Positions 1 to 8,760 are shown, numbered from the stretch's first letter. The stretch: 64,000 nt of DNA from Pseudomonas sp. RC10 (GCF_038397775.1 NZ_CP151650.1:4216001-4280000), one strand, 5' to 3'. Translations and numbers: made by a program. Notes: generated from the sequence alone by a model not told the origin.

Positions 1-294
1 GGCGCAACGTATGTCGAGCGCCATATGGCCCTGGTGACGATGCTGAAAAAGAAAGGGTTCAACGTGGCAGGCGGCGCCGGACTCAATCTGTGGTTGCCCA
101 TCCCCGACGAGCGTGCAGTCGCCGAACGTCTGTTCGATGCGGGCTGGCTGGTGCGCACGGGGCGTGACTTCTGCGTGACACCCCAGTCCGGTATTCGAAT
201 CACATCATCGAGAATGACACCGCAACAGAGCAGCGTGTTCGTGGAGGCGCTCCTCGCCGCACGTCACGCCGTGACCACGACGCTGTCGGCCTGA
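1..294 (+). CDS. MocR-type PLP-dependent regulator, C-terminal fragment
   Basis: This frame is open from the first base, so the gene starts outside the window. The last ~97 residues match the C-terminal small domain of aminotransferase-fold (type I, PLP) MocR/GntR regulators: a glycine-rich stretch followed by LNLWLPIPDE, then an AGWLVRTGRDFC-like segment that helps close the PLP site. In complete family members an N-terminal winged helix precedes this domain; it is not visible here. The ATG at 25 is internal to the open frame and is not taken as the start. The target gene cannot be inferred because the upstream neighbour is missing. The fold assignment is fairly secure; the function is not. 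Confidence 0.75.
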   Translation, partial: GATYVERHMALVTMLKKKGFNVAGGAGLNLWLPIPDERAVAERLFDAGWLVRTGRDFCVTPQSGIRITSSRMTPQQSSVFVEALLAARHAVTTTLSA

Positions 295-318
295 GTCTGA
301 CGCCGACAGAACCCGACT

Positions 319-363
319 GGGACGATCGATGACGGCCCATTGCGAGCCATCATCGATCGTCCC
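319..363. terminator. Perfect 14-bp inverted repeat between convergent genes
   Basis: GGGACGATCGATGA (319-332) is exactly complementary to TCATCGATCGTCCC (350-363), with a 17-nt loop. It sits in the 104-bp gap between two convergent stop codons, where a bidirectional terminator is expected. No T-run follows on either strand, so it is not a canonical intrinsic terminator. It may be a transcript-stabilising hairpin or a Rho-assisted end. Confidence 0.5.
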
Positions 364-398
364 GTGTCACGCTGGAAAAACGGACTGATCCGGCAGAC

Positions 399-1109
399 TC
401 AAGCGCGAGCCAACGTTTGGCTGGCGTGATAAGCACGTGCGGTTTCAAGGCGCTGGGCCGTGATGTTGGCCGCGCGTTCCGTCACTGTGCGCAAAATCGA
501 CGCAGGCGCGCTTTTCGGCGAACCGGCCTGGAAAGGCGGTTCCGGGTCGTAGGCCATGTAGAGTTGCAACTCTTGGGCGACCGTCTCCCCGCGCAGCAGT
601 GAAACCAGTACCAGCGACCCATCGATCCCGGACGTCACGCCGCCAGCGCTGACGAACTTGCCGTCGATCACGACGCGCTCATCGCTGGGGATGGCACCGA
701 AAAAGGGCAGCGTTTCCATGGCTGTCCAATGGGTCGTCGCGCGCTTGCCCTTGAGCAAGCCAGCCCCGCCACACAAGAGCGCTCCGGTGCACACCGAGAA
801 CACATACTTCGCGTTTGCGGCTTGCTGACGGATGAAAGAAAGCACGACCTCATCATGCATCAGGGCTTGCTGGCCATAGCCGCCCGGCACCAGCAGCACG
901 TCGAGCTGTGGCGCCTCGTCCAGGGTCGTATCGGCCAGCAACAGCATCCCGGCCAGATCACGGACCGGATCTTTGTCCTTCCAGATGGTGAAGAACGTCG
1001 AGTTCGGGGTACGTGCCAACGCTTCGAAGGGGCCGGTGAAATCGCATTGATCCATGCCGGGAAAGATCAGGGCGCCGATCTTCAAATGGGTCTCGAGTGG
1101 AATAGTCAT
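399..1109 (-). CDS. DJ-1/PfpI family protein, isonitrile hydratase-like
   Basis: A 236-residue cytosolic protein of the class-I glutamine-amidotransferase-like DJ-1/PfpI fold. The nucleophile elbow is visible as SVCTGALL with Cys at about residue 107, preceded by the acidic segment MDQCDFTGPFEAL near residue 20. This layout matches Pseudomonas isonitrile hydratase (InhA), which hydrates isonitriles to N-substituted formamides. There is no C-terminal AraC domain, so it is an enzyme-type member and not a GlxA regulator. GGAG-type spacing (GGAGCGAAC before ATG) supports the start at 1109. It is transcribed away from the TyrR-like gene across a 221-bp divergent region. The isonitrile substrate is inferred from family resemblance; other small electrophiles are possible. 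Confidence 0.75.
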   Translation of the reverse strand: MTIPLETHLKIGALIFPGMDQCDFTGPFEALARTPNSTFFTIWKDKDPVRDLAGMLLLADTTLDEAPQLDVLLVPGGYGQQALMHDEVVLSFIRQQAANAKYVFSVCTGALLCGGAGLLKGKRATTHWTAMETLPFFGAIPSDERVVIDGKFVSAGGVTSGIDGSLVLVSLLRGETVAQELQLYMAYDPEPPFQAGSPKSAPASILRTVTERAANITAQRLETARAYHASQTLARA

Positions 1110-1144
1110 GTTCGCTCCAACAGTATCAAGGTTCGTGGTACAAC

Positions 1145-1167
1145 ATTTGTTATGTACCAGTACAAAT
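1145..1167. promoter_or_regulatory. Candidate operator in the divergent promoter region
   Basis: The 221-bp space between the divergent genes holds an interrupted palindrome, ATTTGT (1145-1150) and ACAAAT (1162-1167), with a GTAC CA GTAC core. TyrR-family proteins bind spaced TGTAAA/TTTACA half-sites, so this is a plausible but imperfect autoregulatory site. An AT-rich stretch just downstream (around 1163-1175) could carry promoter elements. No convincing sigma-54 -24/-12 motif was seen. Confidence 0.3.
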
Positions 1168-1330
1168 ATAGGCTATTGTCTGCCCTGTCAACGAATTTTG
1201 ACGCCGGGGTGAGTACCCACGGGCGGCCTGTCCGGCGTTCCGTCGCTGGGCAGAGCCTTCGGGTGAGCTACGCAGATGGACCAGAGACCGCCCTGTTCAC
1301 TCGACCAGACACACGTTTCTCAGGCCCTTC

Positions 1331-2836
1331 ATGCGCATTCACGTGACCTTCATCGACCGCGTCGGCATCACTCAGGAAGTCCTCGCCCTGCTGGGTGAGC
1401 GCCGCTTCAATCTGGAGGCCGTGGAGATGGTTCCCCCCCACGTCTACATCGATGCGCCAACGCTCGGCGCCGAGGTGCTGGAGGAGTTGCGCGGCGCATT
1501 TCTCGGCGTGAAAGGCGTGCAATCGGTGACGGTGGTCGACATCCTTCCGGGCCAGCGCCGACACCTGCAGCTCGATGCGTTGTTATCTGCCAGCTCCGAC
1601 CCGGTGTTGGCGGTGGATGAGCGCGGGCATGTCTTGCTGGCCAACCCTGCGCTGATAGCTTTGTGCGGACGCGAACCGGCCGGCGAGTCGCTCGCCCAGG
1701 TGTTTGATGACGACGTGCTGCACACGTTGGTCAGCCACGCCTTTCGCTTGCCGATGCGAGAAGTCAGCCTTGGAGGGCGAACCCTGCTGCTCGACGCCAT
1801 GCCGATTAATGCCGCGGGCGCCCTGATCACCCTCTACCCGCCAAGCCGAATCGGCGAGCGGCTGTCGGCGCTGCGCCATGACCCTGCCGGTGGGTTCGAC
1901 GCGATTTTGGGTGCTTCCCAAGCCATTCAAAAGCTCAAGGCGCGAGCGCATCGCGTGGGAGGGCTCGATGCGCCTCTGCTGATTCAAGGCGAGACCGGTA
2001 CCGGCAAAGAGTTGGTCGCCCGCGCCTGCCACGCGATCAGCAAACGGCGTGAGGCGCCGTTCTTGCCGTTGAACTGCGCAGCGCTGCCGGAAAGCCTTGC
2101 CGAGAGTGAGCTGTTCGGGTACGCCGCTGGCGCCTTCACCGGCGCGCAACGGGGCGGCAAGCTCGGGCTGCTGGAGCTGGCGGATCAAGGCACGGTGTTT
2201 CTCGATGAAGTCGGAGAAATGTCACCCTATCTCCAGGCCAAACTCCTGCGTTTTCTGAGCGATGGGTGCTTCCGTCGCGTCGGCGGTGACCGGGAGATCA
2301 GGGTCAATGTGCGAATTCTCAGCGCGACCCACCGCAATCTGGAAAACATGGTCAGCGACGGTCAATTTCGTGAAGACCTGTTTTATCGTCTCAACGTGCT
2401 AAACCTGCACGTGCCGCCACTGCGCGAGCGTGGCCAGGACATCCTGTTGATGGCAGAGCACTTCATGCAGCAAGCCTGCGCGCAGATTCAGCGTCCGGTT
2501 TGCCGTCTGGCCCCCAGCACGTTTCCAGCCCTGCTCGACAACCGATGGCCGGGGAACGTCCGGCAATTGCAAAACGTGATATTTCGCGCCGCGGCCATTT
2601 GTGAACATCCCAGGGTGGACCTCGACGACCTGGACATCGCGCGCACCGCCGTGGACGGGCAGCAAACCCGTGAGATAGGCAGCCTGGAGGACGCGGTTGC
2701 CCGCTTCGAGAAAGACCTGCTGGAACAGCTTTACCCCAGCCACCCTTCCAGCCGACTGCTGGCGGCGCGGTTGCAGACCTCGCACACCTCGATCTCCATG
2801 CGACTTCGCAAATACGGCATCCCTGGCAAGTCCTGA
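1331..2836 (+). CDS. TyrR-family sigma-54-dependent transcriptional activator
   Basis: A 501-residue enhancer-binding protein with the TyrR/PhhR domain order: ACT domain (about 1-72), PAS-like domain (about 80-165), AAA+ sigma-54 activation domain (about 190-425) and a short TyrR-type C-terminal HTH. Walker A is GETGTGKE near residue 220 and Walker B is GTVFLDEVGE near 287. The loop that contacts sigma-54 is an intact GAFTGA (about 267-272). TyrR itself lacks an intact loop and acts with sigma-70, so this paralogue should be a true sigma-54 activator, probably sensing an aromatic or other amino acid through the ACT domain. The ribosome-binding site before ATG 1331 is weak. It is divergent from the DJ-1 gene, a likely but unproven target. 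Confidence 0.85.
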   Translation: MRIHVTFIDRVGITQEVLALLGERRFNLEAVEMVPPHVYIDAPTLGAEVLEELRGAFLGVKGVQSVTVVDILPGQRRHLQLDALLSASSDPVLAVDERGHVLLANPALIALCGREPAGESLAQVFDDDVLHTLVSHAFRLPMREVSLGGRTLLLDAMPINAAGALITLYPPSRIGERLSALRHDPAGGFDAILGASQAIQKLKARAHRVGGLDAPLLIQGETGTGKELVARACHAISKRREAPFLPLNCAALPESLAESELFGYAAGAFTGAQRGGKLGLLELADQGTVFLDEVGEMSPYLQAKLLRFLSDGCFRRVGGDREIRVNVRILSATHRNLENMVSDGQFREDLFYRLNVLNLHVPPLRERGQDILLMAEHFMQQACAQIQRPVCRLAPSTFPALLDNRWPGNVRQLQNVIFRAAAICEHPRVDLDDLDIARTAVDGQQTREIGSLEDAVARFEKDLLEQLYPSHPSSRLLAARLQTSHTSISMRLRKYGIPGKS

Positions 2837-2884
2837 GCCTTTTGCTCCAGTGCCGTGTTCGCCTGGCCAGATGACAGCGCCTAT

Positions 2885-2910
2885 AAAAAAAGCACCCTCA
2901 GGTGCTTTTT
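2885..2910. terminator. Bidirectional intrinsic terminator
   Basis: AAAAAGCACC (2887-2896) pairs with GGTGCTTTTT (2901-2910) around a CTCA loop. It has a T-run on each strand and lies between the convergent TyrR-like and YcaO genes, so it can terminate both. Confidence 0.85.
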
Positions 2911-2929
2911 CAATGACGCGTTCTTCCGT

Positions 2930-5125
2930 TTATCGGGCTGCCGTCGCCCGCGCTGCGTGCAGCTTCTTGTAGCTCTCGATCAAGCGCAGGTGTTTGTCCA
3001 GACCTTCAAGCTTCATGCTCGTCGGCGTCAGGCCGTGGAAGCGCACGCTGCCGTTCACCGAACCGATCGCCGCGTCCATGCGTTCGTTGCCGAACATGCG
3101 GCGGAAGTTGACTTCGTAGTCGGCCAGTTCCAGGTCGTCGTCGAGTTCCATTTCCAGCACCACGTTGACCGCCTGATAGAACAGGCCGCGTTCGACGGTG
3201 TTGTCGTTGTATTGAAGGAAGGCTTCGACCAGATCTTTGGCTTTTTCGTACTTCTGCAGGGCGAGGTAGATGAGCAGTCTCAGTTCTAGAATGGTCAGTT
3301 GGCCCCAGTCGGTGTTGTCGTCGAACTCGATGCCGATCAGCGTGGTGATGTCGGTGTAGTCGTCCAGTTCGCTGTCTTCCAGACGCTGGGCGAGGCTTCT
3401 CAGGCCGACTTTGCTCAGGCTGTGCAGGTTGAGGATGTCGGCGCGGAAGGCCAGCGCCTTGTTGGTGTTGTCCCAGATCAGGTCTTCGATCGGATAGATC
3501 TCGGAATAGTCCGGCACCAGGATGCGGCAGGCCGTCGCGCCAAGGTCGTCGTAGACCGCCATGTAGGCTTCCTTGCCCATGTCTTCGAGGATGCCGAACA
3601 GGGTCGCGGCCTCTTCGGCGTTGGCGTGCTCACCCTCGGAAGAGAAATCCCACTCGACGAATTCGTAATCGGCTTTCGCGCTGAAGAAACGCCACGACAC
3701 CACCCCGCTGGAGTCGATGAAGTGCTCGACGAAGTTGTTCGGTTCGATGACTGCCTGGCCTTCGAACGTCGGCTGCGGCAAGTCATTCAGGCCTTCGAAA
3801 CTGCGGCCTTGCAGCAGTTCGGTGAGGCTGCGCTCCAGGGCGATTTCGAGGCTTGGGTGAGCGCCGAACGAGGCGAATACACCGCCGGTGCGCGGGTTCA
3901 TCAGGGTCACGCACATGACCGGGAATTCGCCGCCCAGCGAGGCATCTTTCACCAGCACCGGGAAACCCTGCTCTTCCAGCCCCTGAATGCCCGCGAGGAT
4001 GCCCGGGTACTTGGCGACGACCTCGTGCGGCACGTCCGGCAGCGCGAGTTCGCCTTCGAGGATTTCGCGCTTCACCGCCCGCTCGAAGATCTCCGACAGG
4101 CACTGCACCTGAGCTTCCGCCAGCGTGTTGCCCGCGCTCATGCCGTTGCTGAGGTACAGGTTCTCGATCAGGTTGGACGGGAAGTACACGGTTTCGCCAT
4201 CCGACTGGCGCACGAACGGCAGCGAGACAATGCCGCGCTGGGTGTTGCCGGAGTTGGTGTCGTACAGGTGCGAGCCGCGCAACTCGCCGTCGCGGTTGTA
4301 GATTTTCAGGCAGTAGTCGTCCAGCACTTCGCTCGGGAGCGCGTCGTCCGGGCCGGGCTTGAACCAGCGCTCGTTCGGGTAATGCACGAAGTCGGCGGTG
4401 GCGATGTCCTCGCCCCAGAACTGGTCGTTGTAGAAGAAATTGCAATTCAGGCGCTCGATGAATTCGCCCAGCGCCGAGGCCAGTGCGCCCTCTTTGGTCG
4501 CGCCCTTGCCGTTGGTGAAGCACATCTGGGAGTGAGCGTCGCGGATGTGCAGCGACCAGACGTTGGGCACGATGTTGCGCCACGAAGCGATCTCGATCTT
4601 CATGCCCAGCGCCGCGAGGATGCCCGACATGTTGACGATGGTCTCTTCCAGCGGCAGGTCCTTGCCCGCGATGAAGGTGCTTTCGCCGGACAGGGACGCT
4701 GGCATCAGCAACGCCTGGGCGTCGGCGTCGAGGTTTTCGACCTCTTCGATCACAAACTCGGGCCCGGCCTGCACCACTTTCTTCACGGTGCAGCGGTCGA
4801 TGGAGCGCAGGATGCCGAGGCGATCCTTTTCGGAAATGTCGGCGGGCAACTCGACCTGAATCTTGAAGATCTGGTTGTAGCGGTTTTCCGGGTCAACGAT
4901 GTTGTTCTGCGAGAGGCGGATGTTGTCCGTCGGGATGTTGCGCGTCTGGCAGTACAGCTTCACGAAATACGCCGCACACAGGGCCGACGACGCCAGGAAG
5001 TAATCGAACGGACCCGGCGCCGAGCCATCGCCCTTATAGCGAATGGGCTGGTCGGCGATCACCGTGAAGTCGTCGAACTTGGCCTCCAGGCGGAGGTTGT
5101 CGAGAAAGTTGACCTTGATTTCCAT
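2930..5125 (-). CDS. ycaO: OsmC-YcaO fusion protein (RimO accessory factor family)
   Basis: A 731-residue cytosolic protein with two parts. Residues 1 to ~145 form an OsmC-like domain with the usual two cysteines (C50 in the ASSALC segment, C112 in DRCTVKK). The rest is a YcaO domain with the ATP-binding signature GKGATKEGALASALGEFIER, followed by a C-terminal tail of about 150 residues with helical repeats. E. coli YcaO (about 586 residues) assists RimO in beta-methylthiolation of ribosomal protein S12, and YcaO domains activate backbone amides with ATP. The OsmC fusion is recurrent in gamma-proteobacteria and may bring peroxide or thiol chemistry. It is monocistronic, convergent with the TyrR-like gene and 214 bp from the divergent TonB receptor. 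No peptide precursor gene is visible, so a RiPP role is not suggested. Confidence 0.88.
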   Translation of the reverse strand: MEIKVNFLDNLRLEAKFDDFTVIADQPIRYKGDGSAPGPFDYFLASSALCAAYFVKLYCQTRNIPTDNIRLSQNNIVDPENRYNQIFKIQVELPADISEKDRLGILRSIDRCTVKKVVQAGPEFVIEEVENLDADAQALLMPASLSGESTFIAGKDLPLEETIVNMSGILAALGMKIEIASWRNIVPNVWSLHIRDAHSQMCFTNGKGATKEGALASALGEFIERLNCNFFYNDQFWGEDIATADFVHYPNERWFKPGPDDALPSEVLDDYCLKIYNRDGELRGSHLYDTNSGNTQRGIVSLPFVRQSDGETVYFPSNLIENLYLSNGMSAGNTLAEAQVQCLSEIFERAVKREILEGELALPDVPHEVVAKYPGILAGIQGLEEQGFPVLVKDASLGGEFPVMCVTLMNPRTGGVFASFGAHPSLEIALERSLTELLQGRSFEGLNDLPQPTFEGQAVIEPNNFVEHFIDSSGVVSWRFFSAKADYEFVEWDFSSEGEHANAEEAATLFGILEDMGKEAYMAVYDDLGATACRILVPDYSEIYPIEDLIWDNTNKALAFRADILNLHSLSKVGLRSLAQRLEDSELDDYTDITTLIGIEFDDNTDWGQLTILELRLLIYLALQKYEKAKDLVEAFLQYNDNTVERGLFYQAVNVVLEMELDDDLELADYEVNFRRMFGNERMDAAIGSVNGSVRFHGLTPTSMKLEGLDKHLRLIESYKKLHAARATAAR

Positions 5126-5289
5126 GGGGTTTACCAGAAGCGAAAAACGGAATGGCGGCCATTATCCGGGTTTTGCGCCGGAAGTCTCGTGCGGTCGGCT
5201 CAGAGGGTGAAGGTCGGACCGATCAGCGAATGTTGCGAGATGTGAAAAAATTGTAAAAAATCCGTTACCATTTGTGTATATTTCTCATT

Positions 5290-5310
5290 TGCGACTGATT
5301 GACAATTACT
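5290..5310. promoter_or_regulatory. Candidate Fur box
   Basis: TGCGACTGATTGACAATTAC (5290-5309) resembles Pseudomonas Fur boxes of the form TGCGAATGAT-N-CAATT. It lies about 30 bp before the TTG start of the TonB receptor, so Fur-Fe2+ would repress it when iron is plentiful. An AT-rich TATATT at 5277-5282 could be the -10 element. Confidence 0.55.
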
Positions 5311-5339
5311 TCTCTGCTCAACCAACCAGGAAATCGATC

Positions 5340-7442
5340 TTGAAAGCCCGCCTCCCTGCCAGCCTGTTGTTCGCTGGCGCTTGCAGCGCCATGCCCCTCA
5401 CCCACGCCGCTGATGAAATCACCCTGCCCTCCACGCAAATCCAGAGCAACGGCGTCGCCCAAGCCGACGAGCAAAGTCAGGGTTATCAGGGGAAGACGGC
5501 CACCAGTACCACGCGTCTGGGGCTGTCGGACAAGGAAACGCCGCAAGCGGTGACCACCGTGACCCGCGACCAGATCGACGATTTCCGCATGAACAGCGTC
5601 AAGAGCGCGTTGCGTTCTGCGCCCTCCGTCACGGTCGAGCAGATCGAGACCGACCGCACCGAGTTCACGTCCCGGGGCTTCAACATCAACACCTTCGAAT
5701 ACGACGGCATGGGCATGCCTTTTACTGGCGACCTGCTGGTGGGCGATCAGGACCTGGCCGAGTACGAGCAAATCGACGTATTGCACGGCGCCAACGGCCT
5801 GATGAGCGGCAGCGGCAACCCGTCAGCGACGGTCAACTTCGTGCGCAAGCGTCCGACGAAAGACGTGCAGGCGAAGATCAGCACCAGCGTCGGCGCCTGG
5901 GACAACCGCCGTCTGGACGTGGACGTGTCCGGTCCGCTGACCGACAGCGGCAACGTGCGCGGCCGCTTCATTTACGCCCACGACAAGGGCAACTCCTACC
6001 TCGACCGCTACAGCCACGAAATCAACGTCGCGGCTGGTCTGATGGACTTCGACCTGACCGACGCCGACACCCTGACCGTCGGTTTCTCCCAGCACAACAG
6101 CGATTCGAACGGCAGCAGTTGGGGCAACCTGCCGCTGTCGGATTCGGACGGCAACCCGATCCATTACGGCAGCCGGAGTTCCAACGTCGGCCAGCCGTGG
6201 ACCTACTGGAACGTGCACACCCAGCGCACTTTCGCCGAGCTGAAACATGACTTCGGCAATGGCTGGAACAGCAAGCTGTCCGTCACCGGCATCCGCCAGT
6301 ATCAGGACACCGACATGTTCTACATCGCCAGCGTCACGGGCGACGACGCGTCGGCTTATGCGACCCACATCACCAGCAAGACCGATCAGGTGATCGGCGA
6401 GGCGCAGCTGTCCGGTCCTTTCACCCTGTTTGGCCGCGACCATGACCTGACCGTCGGCGCCAATTACGGCCGCACGCATTTGAAGGCCAACGAGCATGAC
6501 ATCGACGCCAACGGCTATTACGACGTGCCGTTCTCCAGCGCGCTGGCCGGCACGCTCACCCGTCCATCACTGGAGTACACCTTCGACACCAACAACCAGA
6601 ATTTCCGGGACACCCAGAAGAGCCTCTACGCCGGTACGCGCTTCAGCCTGATGGATGACCTGCACTGGATCGTCGGTGCGCGGATGCTCAGCGCCGATGG
6701 CAGCGGTCTGGATTACGGCGCTGACCATTACACCCGCGAGCACGGCAAGGTCACGCCGTATTCCGGTCTGGTGTACGACCTCAACGATCAGTGGAGCGTG
6801 TACGGCAGCTGGACCAAGATTTACGCGCCGCAATACAAGGTCAGTTCGGACGGCAGCATGCTCGACCCGCTGGAAGGCACCAGCAAGGAAATCGGCATCA
6901 AGGGCAGTCTGGACAGCGGCCTCAACCTGACGGCAGCGCTGTTCAAGACCAAGCAGGAGAACGTTGCGGGCAACGGGCAGTATCAGGGCAGCCGCTTCGT
7001 CTACGACCCGATGGATTACAAGAGCCACGGCGTCGAGCTGCAAGCGTCGGGCGAAGCGATGCCGGGCCTGGAAGTGTTGGGCGGCTACACCTACGTGCGC
7101 ATCGACGACGATAACGACGACCGCGCCCGCAAATTCGTGCCGACCCACAGCTTCCGTGGCATGGCGACGTATCGCCTGCCGGGCCTGCCGAAAGCCAAGG
7201 TGGGCACGCGGGTCAGTTGGCAGAGCGCCGTGCAAAGCGACACCAACAGCGACGTGCGCCAGAACGCCTACGCCCTGGTGGACCTGATGAGCAGTTACGA
7301 CATCGACGAGCACTGGAGCACGTCGGTCAACCTCAACAACGTCACCGACCGCAAATACCTGATGTCGCTGTACGACAGCGCCACCAGCGCCAACTACGGC
7401 GCCCCGCGCAACGTGACCGCGTCGGTGACCTGGACGTATTGA
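5340..7442 (+). CDS. TonB-dependent ferric-siderophore receptor
   Basis: An outer-membrane beta-barrel receptor of about 700 residues. The chosen TTG at 5340 follows AGGAAA at good spacing and opens directly on a signal peptide (KARLPASLLFAGACSAMPLTHA). An upstream GTG at 5274 would put the Fur box inside the gene. The plug domain shows the hallmark steps STTRLGLSDKETPQAVTTVTR, a DFRMNSVKSALRSAPSV segment, and YEQIDVLHGANGLMSGSGNPSATVNFVRKRP. The protein ends in an aromatic residue (VTWTY) as barrel proteins do. There is no N-terminal STN signalling domain and no sigma/anti-sigma pair beside it, so it is likely a simple Fur-controlled transporter of the FpvA/FoxA/PupB superfamily. The siderophore cannot be told from sequence. 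Confidence 0.9.
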   Translation: MKARLPASLLFAGACSAMPLTHAADEITLPSTQIQSNGVAQADEQSQGYQGKTATSTTRLGLSDKETPQAVTTVTRDQIDDFRMNSVKSALRSAPSVTVEQIETDRTEFTSRGFNINTFEYDGMGMPFTGDLLVGDQDLAEYEQIDVLHGANGLMSGSGNPSATVNFVRKRPTKDVQAKISTSVGAWDNRRLDVDVSGPLTDSGNVRGRFIYAHDKGNSYLDRYSHEINVAAGLMDFDLTDADTLTVGFSQHNSDSNGSSWGNLPLSDSDGNPIHYGSRSSNVGQPWTYWNVHTQRTFAELKHDFGNGWNSKLSVTGIRQYQDTDMFYIASVTGDDASAYATHITSKTDQVIGEAQLSGPFTLFGRDHDLTVGANYGRTHLKANEHDIDANGYYDVPFSSALAGTLTRPSLEYTFDTNNQNFRDTQKSLYAGTRFSLMDDLHWIVGARMLSADGSGLDYGADHYTREHGKVTPYSGLVYDLNDQWSVYGSWTKIYAPQYKVSSDGSMLDPLEGTSKEIGIKGSLDSGLNLTAALFKTKQENVAGNGQYQGSRFVYDPMDYKSHGVELQASGEAMPGLEVLGGYTYVRIDDDNDDRARKFVPTHSFRGMATYRLPGLPKAKVGTRVSWQSAVQSDTNSDVRQNAYALVDLMSSYDIDEHWSTSVNLNNVTDRKYLMSLYDSATSANYGAPRNVTASVTWTY

Positions 7443-7574
7443 GCCGCGTGTTCCAGTAGCACTCCGACTTGCCGGCGGCGCGGTCTCACAGTCGCCACCG
7501 CCGGTACGCCGCGCTGCAGCAGCCAATCGTTGGTCACACAATCCGGCACGTCGCAAGGGTGACAATCCATTCCT

Positions 7575-7669
7575 CCTGTGGGAGCGAATTCATTCGCGAG
7601 AGGCCCGTACATCCGACACGTGTTTGTCGGTTGTACGATTGCATCGCGAACGAATTCGCTCCTACAGGG
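7575..7669. repeat. REP-type palindromic pair
   Basis: Left arm CTGTGGGAGCGAATTCATTC (from 7576) and right arm TCGCGAACGAATTCGCTCCT (7644-7663) are inverted near-copies about 45 bp apart. This is the Pseudomonas extragenic palindromic element that recurs at 23.2, 23.4, 24.9, 37.2 and 58.8 kb in this window. It lies between convergent genes. Confidence 0.85.
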
Positions 7670-7743
7670 CTCGCGATTATCCAGCCGGAGCGTGTTCATA
7701 GGGCAGCGCTTGCGCCGACAGTCCGGCTCGGCGGCAGCATGGA

Positions 7744-8682
7744 TCAGTCGCCCAAGGCGTCGATAAAATCCGTCGACGGCACGAAGAACAGCGCACCGCT
7801 CACGGCCTTGCTGAAATCCAGCAGCCGGTCGTAATTCCCCGCCGGGCGGCCGACGAACATGTTTTCCAGCATCTGCTCCAGCGGTTCGGGCGAGCGTGCG
7901 TAGCCGATGAAATAGGTGCCGAACTCGCCCGATCCCGGACGCCCGAACGGCATGTTGTGGCGCAGGACTTTCACCTCTTTGCCGTCTTTCTCGATGACGG
8001 TCAACGCACTGTGCGAGTTGGTCGGCTTCACGTCATCGCCCAGTTCGATGTCCGACAGCTTCTTGCGACCGATGACCAATTCCTGTTGCTCGACGGTCAA
8101 CCGGTTCCAGGCCGTCATGTCGTGCAGGTATTTCTGCACGATCACGTAACTGCCGCCCGCGAACGCCGGGTCTTCATCACCGACGATGGTCGCTTCTGCC
8201 GCGCGCTTGCCTTCCGGGTTTTCCGTGCCGTCGACGAAGCCGATGATGCTGCGCATGTCGAAGTTGCGGAAACCGTGGACTTCTTCGACGACGGTCACTG
8301 CATCGCCCAAGGGTTCGAGGAGTTGGGTCGCCAGTTCGAAACACAGGTCCATGCGGTCGGCGCGGATGTGCATCAGGATGTCGCCCGGCGTGGCCACGGC
8401 GCGGCGCTCCGGCGGGCCGAACTCACGGAAGGTGTGCAGTGCTGCCGGACGGTGGGTGCCAAACAGCGAATCCCAGGCGTTGAAGCTGAAGCCGCAAATG
8501 CAGGACAGATTGCCGTCGGGCACGCGTTTGCCAACCGCGCGGACCAGACCGGCAATGTCGGCGCACCAGGCCCGGGCGGTTTCAATGGCGTCATCGCCCG
8601 GCGCCAGAGTCGCCACCATGAAGATCGCGCTGCTGGTGATGGGCGTGTCGATGCCTTGGGGGAATGGGGTGACTTTGATCAT
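7744..8682 (-). CDS. Dyp-type (type B) heme peroxidase
   Basis: A 312-residue dye-decolourising peroxidase resembling E. coli YfeX. The family signature GFVDGTENP with the catalytic Asp is present near residue 150, followed by GGSYVIVQKY. The proximal heme His is in NSHSALTV and the distal Arg in the VLRHNMPFGRP region. No signal peptide is seen, so it is probably cytosolic. It oxidises dyes, phenols or porphyrinogens with hydrogen peroxide; the physiological substrate is unknown. The gene is 78 bp downstream of the glutathione transferase on the same strand, with a hairpin in between, so it probably has its own promoter. Confidence 0.88.
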   Translation of the reverse strand: MIKVTPFPQGIDTPITSSAIFMVATLAPGDDAIETARAWCADIAGLVRAVGKRVPDGNLSCICGFSFNAWDSLFGTHRPAALHTFREFGPPERRAVATPGDILMHIRADRMDLCFELATQLLEPLGDAVTVVEEVHGFRNFDMRSIIGFVDGTENPEGKRAAEATIVGDEDPAFAGGSYVIVQKYLHDMTAWNRLTVEQQELVIGRKKLSDIELGDDVKPTNSHSALTVIEKDGKEVKVLRHNMPFGRPGSGEFGTYFIGYARSPEPLEQMLENMFVGRPAGNYDRLLDFSKAVSGALFFVPSTDFIDALGD

Positions 8683-8700
8683 TTTCCAGAAATTCCTTTT

Positions 8701-8730
8701 CTGTGGGAGCGAGCTTGATCACTCCCACAG
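8701..8730. repeat. Short REP-derived hairpin
   Basis: CTGTGGGAG (8701-8709) is perfectly complementary to CTCCCACAG (8722-8730). The outer arms match the window's REP element but the central GAATTCATTC part is missing, so this is a truncated REP. It lies just upstream of the Dyp peroxidase start and downstream of the glutathione transferase stop. Confidence 0.6.
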
Positions 8731-8760
8731 GTCACTCTTCACACAATAATCGGGGGAAAA

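Noticed and set aside
2930..5125. YcaO as part of a RiPP biosynthetic cluster
   Set aside because: No precursor peptide, dehydrogenase or exporter lies nearby, and the OsmC fusion matches the RimO-accessory form.
3299..5245. Long plus-strand frame opposite the YcaO gene
   Set aside because: Low-complexity shadow of the YcaO gene rich in Arg, Val and Asp; no family similarity, and the minus strand encodes a clear OsmC-YcaO protein.
5274..5339. Upstream GTG start for the TonB receptor giving 22 more residues
   Set aside because: It would place the Fur-box-like sequence inside the coding region and precede the signal peptide with non-signal residues; the TTG at 5340 has a better ribosome-binding site.
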